DNA of 64,000 bases, from positions 124,001 through 188,000 of the forward strand of contig DASXEH010000069.1 in NCBI GenBank assembly GCA_036490215.1. Direction: 5' to 3'. The DNA comes from JASHSH01 sp036490215. GTDB taxonomy: Bacteria; Pseudomonadota; Alphaproteobacteria; Rhodospirillales; Magnetospirillaceae. Every line of letters starts with the position of its first letter. The first letter of the stretch is position 1. The notes under the pieces were generated by a model, which did not search any database, had not been told where the DNA came from, and was given only the letters and a program-made list of their open reading frames with translations. Made by a program: the position numbers and the translations under genes. Below are positions 18,146 to 26,002 of this stretch, piece after piece.

Positions 18146-20000
18146 GTATCCTCACCGAGAATATTCGCCTTGGCGCGCCCGGTTCGGGTGGGGCCGCGAT
18201 CTCGACCGGTGGCGGCGCAGGGTCGGCAGCGACCGGGACCAGCCGCTGCCGATCGGCATGTGACTTCTTGCGTGCCTGGCTGCGGCGCGCCTTTTTGGTT
18301 TTGATAGCGGCCTCTACCTCGATCTTGCGCAGACGGTCGGCGGTGTCAAAGATCGTATTCTCATTGACCACCATGCCGCTTTCTTCGGCTTTCTTGCTCG
18401 CAGCTGCGAGTTCCCACTTCGAGAGAACGGGGCGCGAGGCATCGCGATAGCCGACCTCGTGGTAGGTCTTGAGATCGGGATCCCACAGCCATACTGGGCT
18501 CATCTCGGCTGGGTTATATCGAACGATGAAGGTCCGCGCTTTTTTTCCAGGTTCCGCGATCAGATGTTTGATGTTGTCGGACATGTAGTAGATGTCGTTG
18601 ATCCGCAGTCCGTATCGCTGGACTGTGCGCTCCACAAACGGCATGAGATCCAACCGCAACCGCCTTGGATCCTTGATCGGCTCGGGCAGTGGTTCGGGCG
18701 CTGCCCCTTTCGGGAAGAAGTAGTTGTGCCATTTAACGGCCGGTGGCATGCCGATCCCACTATGCACGTCCAGGTGATACCGTCCGATGATGCGGGTAAC
18801 GAGCCAACGTTCAAACTCACGCAGTGTCATCGTTGGTGTGCCGCCACGATTTTCCGTGCCGCGCTCTTTGGGATTTGAATAGGTCGCCCCTTCGACGTTT
18901 TTGAGCCAAATGGATATGGTGCGACACATACTCTCGACGTAGGAGCCATAGTGCGGTGTTCGAACGGGCCGAAACATGGTCTCGATCCCGTGCAGACTGC
19001 ACGCTCTTTTCAGCATCCTGTTTCGGAATTCCTTGCCATTGTCAGAATGAACCTGTCTGAACAGGCCCCAGACCGGCCATTCGCCCTCTACCCCAAGCCA
19101 TTTGAGATACGGTTCCTTCGGCATGAACGCGTTGATCAGACACAAGCCCACGTTATTGGCACAGGGGGGGTCTAGAGATAGATACAGGCCAACGATCATC
19201 CGCGAATAAGCGTCGATCGCGAGTGTCAACCAGGGCCGGCCGATCGTCTTCCGGTGGATCTCATCGACGATTTCGACATCACAGATGTGATGGTCGATGA
19301 GGACCGTGTCGAGCGGCATCTTGCCGAGCGGGAACTCGCCTTTAATCGGGTCCATCTGCTCACGCACAACGCGCTCTCCCTTACGGCGGCGCACTCGCTC
19401 GCGGGGATCAACCTTGCCAAGGTGAATACGCAGCGTGTTGTAGTGAGGCGCCTTGTCCTCGAGACCGGCTGCCCTGAATCTAGAGACCATCTCCTCGTAG
19501 GTCGAGTTGATCGAACGGGATTTGAGCGTCAGGTAGTAGTCCTCGATCACGCCCTGGAGGATTGCATAGACCTCGTCGGCGAGACGAATGCCGCCACGGC
19601 CGCCATCAGCCGGCGGACGCAGCAATGCGAGGATTGAATTGTCATTCTCCCGATATCGCTTGATGGCACGTCGGATCGTGCTCGGGTGCACGTCGAGCGT
19701 TTTAGCCGCGGCTCGGTATAGTGCCCACGGTGGGCGATCGACCTCGATGACGGGTTTGCATGCCTCATACCAGCGGTTCGCATCTTCGAGCTCTTCCGGC
19801 GTCGCCGTCTCGATGTTGCGGGCATTGGGTTTCGGGGTTGTGAATTCTTCCTGGTCGAAGGCGAAGCGCTTGACCGACTGGGTTTTGTGATCGTCGTCCC
19901 ATGCGACTAGAAAGTCGTCAAAGCTCAAAGTTTTCATGATGCGGCCGGATCGGCCGCCGACGGTGATCTTAGTACCTCTCTTATAGCTGTCCGTTGGCAT
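18138..20000 (-). CDS. tnsB: TnsB/TniA DDE transposase
   Basis: 620 residues. HTH DNA-binding region near 95-120 (AAAKTLDVHPSTIRRAIKRYR), RNase H-fold core with the DDE triad at D236 (LIDHH), D320 (HSDNGKEF) and E356 (YVESM), the 35-residue D-E spacing being canonical. A Mu-type beta-barrel follows, and a basic tail (KKARRSQARKK) precedes the C-terminus, which in this family contacts TnsC. It cuts the 3' ends and joins them to target DNA. The ATG overlaps the tnsA stop by 20 bases. Confidence 0.93.
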   Translation of the reverse strand: MPTDSYKRGTKITVGGRSGRIMKTLSFDDFLVAWDDDHKTQSVKRFAFDQEEFTTPKPNARNIETATPEELEDANRWYEACKPVIEVDRPPWALYRAAAKTLDVHPSTIRRAIKRYRENDNSILALLRPPADGGRGGIRLADEVYAILQGVIEDYYLTLKSRSINSTYEEMVSRFRAAGLEDKAPHYNTLRIHLGKVDPRERVRRRKGERVVREQMDPIKGEFPLGKMPLDTVLIDHHICDVEIVDEIHRKTIGRPWLTLAIDAYSRMIVGLYLSLDPPCANNVGLCLINAFMPKEPYLKWLGVEGEWPVWGLFRQVHSDNGKEFRNRMLKRACSLHGIETMFRPVRTPHYGSYVESMCRTISIWLKNVEGATYSNPKERGTENRGGTPTMTLREFERWLVTRIIGRYHLDVHSGIGMPPAVKWHNYFFPKGAAPEPLPEPIKDPRRLRLDLMPFVERTVQRYGLRINDIYYMSDNIKHLIAEPGKKARTFIVRYNPAEMSPVWLWDPDLKTYHEVGYRDASRPVLSKWELAAASKKAEESGMVVNENTIFDTADRLRKIEVEAAIKTKKARRSQARKKSHADRQRLVPVAADPAPPPVEIAAPPEPGAPRRIFSVRIRD

Positions 20001-20664
20001 GGGCGTAGAGCTGCGCTGCGGTGGGCACGGAGAGCGGCGTCTGGTTGTCGATGTCCCTGTTCAGATCGGTAATTAAGAGGCGCCTGGCCAGAAAATGATA
20101 GATGGCAGGCTTTACGACATCGACCGACACCCCGTTCTCCATAAGAGCCAGAGTGACCGAACCGATAGTCGCACTGGCGCCCTGGTCGTTAACGGCGCTG
20201 GCAACCGATAACCAAGCCGATTGAGGAGGTACCTTGTTCCAATAGCGTAAGAGACGCTCCGCGACCGGAAGCATGGGTGTCACGATCTGCTTTTCCGACA
20301 AGATGACGAAGGGCATGTCCTGCTCTTCGCAATGCCGCCGGATGGCGTTAAAGCGCGGTTCCAGCCTCGCGGCTTGCTCTCTCAGGGTCTTGGCATCCTT
20401 GACCTCGATGACCGCTCTAGCCCGTCCGTAGGGCGAATGGGCCGCGCTCTGCCAGGTTGCGAGGATGTCAGGGGTGTATCGCCGAGCGATGCCCTCGCCG
20501 GTGATGGCAAAGGGCTGGGTCCGGATATCAATCAGCCATTGGTCGAATTGGAGCAGTACCAATGCGTTGCGCTCGATGCGCGACTCGTAACCCAGGTCGT
20601 CCCCGAATCGACTCGGTAGCCGACCGGTAAGGCTCCGGCGGCCCAGTGGTATTTCGCGAACCAT
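19981..20664 (-). CDS. tnsA: TnsA endonuclease
   Basis: 227 residues from the ATG at 20664, preferred because a ggggg run lies upstream and the longer frame to 20742 would run through the TnsB-binding repeats of the element end. Restriction-enzyme-fold active site: E27 (GYESRIER), D66 (YTPDIL) and E87-V-K89 (AVIEVKDAK), matching the E/D/K set of Tn7 TnsA. TnsA cuts the 5' ends so the element moves by cut-and-paste. A C-terminal helical part (~115-227) corresponds to the TnsC/DNA-interacting domain. First gene of the operon; its promoter must overlap the transposon end. Confidence 0.9.
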   Translation of the reverse strand: MVREIPLGRRSLTGRLPSRFGDDLGYESRIERNALVLLQFDQWLIDIRTQPFAITGEGIARRYTPDILATWQSAAHSPYGRARAVIEVKDAKTLREQAARLEPRFNAIRRHCEEQDMPFVILSEKQIVTPMLPVAERLLRYWNKVPPQSAWLSVASAVNDQGASATIGSVTLALMENGVSVDVVKPAIYHFLARRLLITDLNRDIDNQTPLSVPTAAQLYAHANGQL

Positions 20665-20676
20665 GTACCCCCAAGG

Positions 20677-20803
20677 ATTCTGATTGCATCTAGTTCTGTA
20701 GATTGCAATCTGACTGCAATTACTTCTATATGGCACTTGCAACCAGTACTAGTGGTACTATGGCTTATGTTCGATCAAAATGCACTAGGTCTTGTTGGGA
20801 ACA
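20677..20803. repeat. Right end of the Tn7-like element with TnsB-type repeats
   Basis: Three degenerate direct repeats at 20677-20700, 20707-20730 and 20734-20755 share TTGCA/CTGCA-x-C/T-x-A-x-T-x-C-T. The first two match at 17 of 24 positions. A weaker fourth copy (tgcactaggtcttgt) lies at 20781-20795. The end reads gggaaca at 20797-20803, i.e. 5'-TGTTCCC inward on the minus strand, with the conserved terminal TGT. Closely spaced repeats at one end are typical of Tn7 right ends and double as the tnsA promoter region. Confidence 0.7.
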
Positions 20804-21504
20804 GTGGCCTTCGCGCCAAACCGGGTGAGATCAGTCTCGCCCATGGCGGCGTGCTGTTTCTCGATGAGTTGCCCGAGTTCCAACGCGGCGCGCTTGAGGC
20901 GCTGCGTCAGCCGCTTGAAACAGGCCGCGCCACCGTGGCGCGCGCCAATGCCCATGTCTCCTATCCCGCGCGGGTGCAACTCGTCGCGGCGATGAATCCG
21001 TGCAAATGCGGCTATCTCGGCGATCCAGGGTTGGCCTGCAACCGCGCGCCGAAATGCGGTGCCGAATATCAGACACGTATTTCCGGTCCGCTCTTCGACC
21101 GCATCGATCTCCATGTCGAAGTGCCGGCGGTGAACCCTGCCGATCTCTCACTGCCGCCTCCGGCCGAAGGCACAGCCGAGGTCGCTGCACGCGTTGCCGC
21201 GGCGCGGGCGCTACAGGCCGAACGCTACGCTAAGGTTTCGCCGCATCATCCAATCCGCACCAATGCCGAAGCCGATGGCGAGTTGCTCGAAGCGGTCGCA
21301 GCACCTGACGTCGAGGGACGGACGTTGCTGACCGATGCGGCGACGCGCATGCGTCTTTCAGCGCGCGGCTATCATCGCGTGCTGCGTGTGGCGCGAACGC
21401 TCGCCGATCTTGAAGGTGACGATGCCGTGCGCCGCATTCATATCGCAGAGGCACTCAGCTTCCGCCGTCTGATGCCCGGCCGCTCCAGTCTGACCACCGT
21501 CTGA
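20804..21504 (+). pseudogene. comM: comM (yifB) 3' part, interrupted by the transposon
   Basis: From codon GGL at 20806 the frame encodes the C-terminal ~233 residues of the ComM/YifB AAA+ helicase: PGEISLAHGGVLFLDELPEF (Walker B), AAMNPCKCGY with the cysteine pair and later cysteines, RISGPLFDRIDLHVEVP, and the Mg-chelatase C-terminal domain ending in SFRRLMPG. ComM promotes branch migration in natural transformation. The N-terminal half with Walker A is missing and replaced by transposon DNA, so the gene is broken. The open frame upstream to 20737 is transposon sequence, not comM. The first five bases (gtggc) are the likely target duplication. Confidence 0.88.
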
Positions 21505-21519
21505 AAGTTTTTGAATCCG

Positions 21520-22224
21520 ATGACCAAGGCCGTGCTGACGACGATTGGCTTCGATGCCGACGATACGCTCTGGCAGAATGAGACCTTCTTCCGCCTCACC
21601 GAAGCGAAGTTCGCGGCGATGCTGACCGACTATGCCGATAAAGATCACATTGGCGTGCGGTTGATCGAAGCCGAGAAGCGCAATCTCAAATTCTACGGCT
21701 ACGGCATCAAGGGCTTTACGCTCTCGATGATCGACACCGCGATCGAGGTCACCGAAGGCCGCGTGCCGGCTTCGGTCATCGGCGACATCCTCGATATCAG
21801 CCGCGAGATGACACAGCATCCGGTCGAGACGCTGCCGCATGTCCACGAGACGCTCGAAGCGCTCGCGGGCACTTTCAAACTGATCCTGATCACCAAGGGC
21901 GATCTGTTCGACCAGGAGCGCAAGGTGGCCGAGTCAGGTTTGGGCGAATTGTTCGATGCCGTCGAGATTGTCAGTGAGAAACGCGCCTCGACCTATGAGC
22001 GGATCTTCAGCCAACATGGCGATGGCCCAACGCTGAGCATGATGGTCGGCAATTCGCTGAAGTCCGATGTGGTGCCGATGATCGAAGCGGGCGGTTGGGG
22101 TGTGCACGTGCCGCACACACTGACCTGGGCGCTCGAAGTCTGCGATCCGCCGACCGGCTCGCCGCGCTTCCACAAGATCGATCATCTGGGTGAGTTGCTC
22201 GGCGTGATCGACCGGATCGCATGA
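21520..22224 (+). CDS. HAD-superfamily hydrolase
   Basis: 234 residues from ATG 21520 (a TTG nine bases earlier is possible; neither has a strong ribosome site). Motif I DADDTLW supplies the nucleophile Asp and acid/base Asp, motif II/III region has ITKGD, and motif IV is GNSLKSDV. The long helical cap between motif I and II (residues ~20-100) marks a class I HAD phosphatase. It starts 15 bases after comM and may once have shared its transcript. Substrate not predictable. Confidence 0.85.
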   Translation: MTKAVLTTIGFDADDTLWQNETFFRLTEAKFAAMLTDYADKDHIGVRLIEAEKRNLKFYGYGIKGFTLSMIDTAIEVTEGRVPASVIGDILDISREMTQHPVETLPHVHETLEALAGTFKLILITKGDLFDQERKVAESGLGELFDAVEIVSEKRASTYERIFSQHGDGPTLSMMVGNSLKSDVVPMIEAGGWGVHVPHTLTWALEVCDPPTGSPRFHKIDHLGELLGVIDRIA

Positions 22225-22267
22225 GGCGATTCGTAGCGCTACACAGTCCAATCAATAAGGAACAAGG

Positions 22268-22840
22268 ATGAAACGCATCTATCTCGCCGGGCCCGATGTC
22301 TTTTTGCCGAATGCTACGGAATTTGCGGCCGAGAAAAAGAAGCTGTGCGCGGTCTACGGGTTCGAAGGTCTGGTGCCCGCCGACAAGAAGCTCGATCTCT
22401 CGAAGCTTCCGACCAAATACGCGAAGGGCGTGGCGATCTACCGCGCGGATGTAGACCTGATGCGCCAAGCCGATTTCGGCATCTTCCATCTGACGCCCTT
22501 CGATGGTCCCAGCGCCGATGTCGGCACCGTGTTCGAGCTCGGCTGGATGACGGCGATCGGCAAGGCGTGCCTCGCTTACACCAATTCCAAGCATGACATG
22601 ATCGATCGCATGAAAGCGCTCGGCCATACCATCACGCGCGATGCGCAAGGCTGGCCGATCAACGAGAATGGCATGCGGCAGGAAGATTTCGAGATGGCCG
22701 ACAATCTGATGATCGATGGCGCGCTCGAAGGTCACGATTTCCCGATGGTGCGCCACGACGCGCCGCCCGATCGGCTCTATACCGATCTCACGGGTTTTGA
22801 GACCTGCCTCAAGCTCGCGCGCGAGCGGTTGGGTAACTGA
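22268..22840 (+). CDS. Nucleoside 2-deoxyribosyltransferase-family protein
   Basis: 190 residues. The N-terminal YLAGPDVF and the block FDGPSADVGTVFELGWM are the signature of the family, in which an Asp/Glu pair handles the deoxyribose transfer between bases. An aaggaacaagg ribosome site precedes the ATG. About 40 bases separate it from the HAD gene. It probably serves nucleoside salvage or cleaning of damaged nucleotides; related proteins act on nucleoside monophosphates, so the exact substrate is open. Confidence 0.85.
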   Translation: MKRIYLAGPDVFLPNATEFAAEKKKLCAVYGFEGLVPADKKLDLSKLPTKYAKGVAIYRADVDLMRQADFGIFHLTPFDGPSADVGTVFELGWMTAIGKACLAYTNSKHDMIDRMKALGHTITRDAQGWPINENGMRQEDFEMADNLMIDGALEGHDFPMVRHDAPPDRLYTDLTGFETCLKLARERLGN

Positions 22841-22847
22841 TACGCTA

Positions 22848-24077
22848 TTAAGCCGTAGTCTTCTCGACGGTGAGATCGAACAGCGGGCGCAGCCGCGTGC
22901 CGACGATGCTGCCGAGCAAGGCCGAGGCAAACCACAGCCAGCCGTGCAGGCTCGACGACGCGATGCCGCTGAAGAAAGCGCCGATATTGCAGCCATAGGC
23001 CAAGCGCGCGCCGTAGCCCAGCATCAGCCCGCCGACCACTGCAGCGATCAGCGAGCGTGCAGGCACTTTCCATTGCGGCGAGAACTTGCCGGCCAAGCCC
23101 GAGGCCAGCAGCGCACCGAGCATGATGCCGAAATCCATAATCGAGGTGATGTCGGAAAACACGCTCGCATGCAGCGCTTGGTTGCGCGCCGGTGCTACCC
23201 AATAGCCCCAATGATCGACGTCCATGCCGCCCAGCATCGCGAACTTCGAGCCCCATAGCGCGAAGGCCGAGGTGATGCCCCAAGGCCGCCCCGCCAGGAT
23301 CAGCGTCAGGAAGTTGCCGATCGCCAGTCCTACTGCGCCCCAGACCAGCGGCCACGGACCGTAGAGCAGGGTGCGCCAGCCGCGCGTGTTGCCGGTCATA
23401 TTGCCCACCAGCTTGCCGTGGCGGCGGCGTTCGGCCCACACGGTAACGGCCGCGATGGCAGCTAAGGCGGCGAGGTTAAGAATCAGCGCTGGCCAAAGCC
23501 CGAGGTCCTTCACCAGCGAGACGGGCTGGAAGGAAGGCGTGGTCTGCCACCAGGGCAAATGCGCGGCACCTACGGCCGAGCCGAAGATGAAGGCGGCGAG
23601 CGTCACGAACATGCGCGTGTTGCCCCCGCCGGCGGTGTAGAGCGTACCGGAGGCGCAACCGCCGCCGAGCTGCATGCCAAGCCCGAACAGGAACGCGCCG
23701 ACGATCACCGAAATGCCGACAGCGCCATACTCGCCCTTCACGGGCTGGCCGAAGAAACTGCCTTGAGCAATCAGCGGGAAGAACAGCACAACGGCCACGG
23801 CCAGCATCACCATCTGCGCGCGCAGCCCCGCACCGCGGCGATCGGCAATGAAGACGCGCCAAGCCGAGGTGAAGCCGAACAGCGCGTGATAGAGCGCGAT
23901 GCCGAGACCGCCGCCGACCAGGAACAGCGCACCCTGGTGCCAGCCATAGTCATTGCCCAGCCAGATCGCACCGGCGGCCAGCGCCAGGATCGCGAAGATC
24001 ACCACGCGGCGGTTGATGTCGAGTTGGCTGTCCTGGGGGCGGGCAAGGACGGTAGCGTCGATGGAAAGGTCGGCCAT
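22848..24077 (-). CDS. YeeE/YedE-family sulfur-compound transporter
   Basis: 409 residues from ATG 24077, very hydrophobic with roughly ten or more membrane segments. Two conserved cysteine motifs are present, LGGGCASGTLYTAGGG and LAYGCNIGAFFSG; in TsuA-type proteins such cysteines relay thiosulfate through the pore. A duplicated architecture is visible, with the two motifs in equivalent positions. It converges with the deoxyribosyltransferase gene (7-bp gap) and is followed upstream by a peroxiredoxin gene on the same strand 87 bases away. Substrate could be thiosulfate or another reduced sulfur species. Confidence 0.85.
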   Translation of the reverse strand: MADLSIDATVLARPQDSQLDINRRVVIFAILALAAGAIWLGNDYGWHQGALFLVGGGLGIALYHALFGFTSAWRVFIADRRGAGLRAQMVMLAVAVVLFFPLIAQGSFFGQPVKGEYGAVGISVIVGAFLFGLGMQLGGGCASGTLYTAGGGNTRMFVTLAAFIFGSAVGAAHLPWWQTTPSFQPVSLVKDLGLWPALILNLAALAAIAAVTVWAERRRHGKLVGNMTGNTRGWRTLLYGPWPLVWGAVGLAIGNFLTLILAGRPWGITSAFALWGSKFAMLGGMDVDHWGYWVAPARNQALHASVFSDITSIMDFGIMLGALLASGLAGKFSPQWKVPARSLIAAVVGGLMLGYGARLAYGCNIGAFFSGIASSSLHGWLWFASALLGSIVGTRLRPLFDLTVEKTTA

Positions 24078-24164
24078 AGTCGGGTCTCGTCGCTGAAAAG
24101 AAAACGCCACCCGCATCCCCCAAAAAAGTATCTGGGGCGCACGGGTGGCGCCGGGATCGTTCAG

Positions 24165-24824
24165 TTACTTCGGTTGCGCAACTGTGCGCAGATAGGGCTT
24201 CAAGGTCTTGAAGCCTTCCGGATATTTCTTTTTCGCATCTTCGTCCGATATCGAAGTCGGGATAATCACATCCTGGCCCGGCTTCCAGTTCACCGGAGTC
24301 GCCACGTTGTGCTTGGCGTTGAGTTGCAGCCCATCCAGCAGGCGCACGACCTCGTCGAAATTGCGGCCGACGCTCATCGGATAGGTCAGCGTCGCTTTGA
24401 TCTTCTTGTCGGGGCCGACGATGAAGACCGAGCGCACAGTGGCATTGTCGGCGGCGGTGCGGCCTTCCGAGGTGGTGCCTGCGCCTTCCGGCAGCATGTC
24501 GTAGAGCTTGGCCACCTTCAGTTCCGGATCGCCGATCATCGGATAGGTGACGGCGTGGCCCTGGGTCTCCTGGATGTCGGTGGCCCATTTGGAATGGTTG
24601 CCGACGGGGTCGACGGAAAGACCGATGATCTTGGTATTGCGCTTCTCGAATTCCGACTTCAGCCCAGCCATATAGCCCAGTTCGGTGGTGCAAACCGGCG
24701 TGAAGTCTTTCGGATGGGAGAATAGGATCGCCCAGCTGTTTCCGATCCAGTCATGGAACTTGATCGGGCCTTGGGTCGTTTCGGCGGTGAAATTGGGCGC
24801 CTCGGCGTTGATGCGCAATGACAT
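24165..24824 (-). CDS. 1-Cys peroxiredoxin (Prx6 type)
   Basis: 219 residues from ATG 24824, chosen for the strong ggaggg ribosome site and the family-typical N-terminus (LRINAEAPNFTAET). The peroxidatic cysteine is C45 in the PxxxTxxC motif (HPKDFTPVCTTE); no resolving Cys with 2-Cys spacing is present. The long C-terminal domain (VATPVNWKPGQDVIIP) is characteristic of Prx6-like enzymes, which reduce peroxides. Its pairing with a sulfur transporter suggests a sulfur or redox context. Confidence 0.93.
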   Translation of the reverse strand: MSLRINAEAPNFTAETTQGPIKFHDWIGNSWAILFSHPKDFTPVCTTELGYMAGLKSEFEKRNTKIIGLSVDPVGNHSKWATDIQETQGHAVTYPMIGDPELKVAKLYDMLPEGAGTTSEGRTAADNATVRSVFIVGPDKKIKATLTYPMSVGRNFDEVVRLLDGLQLNAKHNVATPVNWKPGQDVIIPTSISDEDAKKKYPEGFKTLKPYLRTVAQPK

Positions 24825-25070
24825 GTCTTCCCTCCGTCTTGTCTGAAATTCGCGACCGGTCCGCCTCTCTGCAGGCGGTCGCGTCATGCGGGCTGGCGGT
24901 AACTTAGGTCGCGGAGGCATTTAAGACAAGATGGGCGGTCAATTACTACGATTAAACATCTTTGAAATGTTCATTGCAGCGATGCCTGTGTCGTCGCTGG
25001 CGGCGGCGCGGAGCCGAGGCTATGGTTCGAACCAGTCCATTGCGCGGACGGCTTAAATCAGAGGGCAGGT

Positions 25071-25979
25071 ATGACGGATTCCGCGACGATAGCGGCCGCC
25101 GATCATCTGATGCGGAATTGGGAAAGCCCGGAACCCGGCGGCGTTCGCATCGGATCCGAGGTGCACAAGCAACTCTTCTGCCGGATGCTGCTCGATACTC
25201 ATAACCCCTATAGGCCCGCCAAGCTCGACTGGCCCAAACTCGATGACGTGGCGCGCGCGCGGCTCTTATCGCTACCGATTTGGGACATCGCCGTCCAGAC
25301 CGAAGGGCGCGCCTCGATCCGCGTGAAGACCTTCGCCGCCCGAATTACCGACTCGATCTTGCGCCCGGCGCTCGAACTGGATGCAGCTGAGGAGGCGCGG
25401 CACAAGGACGTTCTGTCCCACCTCGTCGCCGCTTATGGGATCAAACTTCAGCCCGAGCCCAATTATCCGCCGCCGGACGATGCCGAATGGGCGTGGCTGG
25501 TGACCGGCTTCAGCGAGTGCATCGACAGTTTCTTTGCCTTCGGTCTGTTCGAAATCGCGCGGACCTCCGGCTATTTCCCGCTCGAACTGGTCGACACCTT
25601 CGAGCCGATCATCCAGGAAGAGACCCGGCATATCATCTTCTTCGCCAATTGGGTGGCTTGGTATCGCACCAACATGCCGCTGCGGCGGCGGCCGTGGTTC
25701 TTGCTGAAAGTTCTCGGCGTTTGGGCGTTTCTGATCTACGAACGCATCGGCATCGCGCGCGGCTTCGACGACAGCGGCAACGCACAGGATGCGAACTTCG
25801 CGATGACCGGCGCCGGATCGGTCGGCGTCGACTTGGCGCCGCTCGATCTGATGGCCCTGTGCCTCAAGGAAAATGATCGGCGCATGGCCGGCTACGACAA
25901 GCGGCTGCTACGTCCGGCCACCGTGCCGGCATTGGTACGCCTGGCGCTCAAAGTGATGCAGTATAAGTCAAAGACCTAA
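25071..25979 (+). CDS. Ferritin-like putative diiron protein
   Basis: 302 residues, ATG preceded by agggcagg. A four-helix ferritin-like core is suggested by two ExxH motifs, E108-A-R-H111 and E184-T-R-H187, with further acidic candidates at E78 and E149 in helices at the right spacing. This is the ligand set of diiron oxidases and oxygenases of the ferritin-like superfamily. The C-terminus (WFLLKVLGVWAFLIYERIG) is hydrophobic and could touch a membrane. It precedes the acyl-CoA ligase gene by 23 bases. Substrate unknown. Confidence 0.6.
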   Translation: MTDSATIAAADHLMRNWESPEPGGVRIGSEVHKQLFCRMLLDTHNPYRPAKLDWPKLDDVARARLLSLPIWDIAVQTEGRASIRVKTFAARITDSILRPALELDAAEEARHKDVLSHLVAAYGIKLQPEPNYPPPDDAEWAWLVTGFSECIDSFFAFGLFEIARTSGYFPLELVDTFEPIIQEETRHIIFFANWVAWYRTNMPLRRRPWFLLKVLGVWAFLIYERIGIARGFDDSGNAQDANFAMTGAGSVGVDLAPLDLMALCLKENDRRMAGYDKRLLRPATVPALVRLALKVMQYKSKT

Positions 25980-26002
25980 AACACGGCGGAGGGGAGGCAG
26001 CG

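Larger units (their letters stand above)
1..20803. mobile_element. Tn7-like transposon inserted in comM (right part; left end outside window)
   Basis: A leftward tnsA-tnsB-tnsC-tniQ operon sits next to a DNA end that reads ...gggaaca at 20797-20803, and the comM coding frame resumes immediately after it. Degenerate 22-24 bp repeats typical of TnsB-binding sites lie at 20677-20755. Tn7-family elements end in 5'-TGT...ACA-3' and make 5-bp duplications; gtggc at 20804-20808 is the candidate duplication here. comM is a known target of Tn6022/AbaR-type elements. The 5' half of comM is absent from the window, so the element exceeds 20.8 kb. Cargo includes a TnsE-like gene, an AAA ATPase with an exonuclease, secreted tail-fibre-like proteins and an RHS toxin locus. 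That all of 1-16000 belongs to one element is inference. Confidence 0.8.

Noticed and set aside
20665..20742. N-terminal extension of TnsA
   Set aside because: It would run through the TnsB-binding repeats of the transposon end, and a better start exists at 20664.
23559..24725. 388-residue plus-strand frame
   Set aside because: Antisense to the YeeE transporter and peroxiredoxin genes; no recognisable domain.
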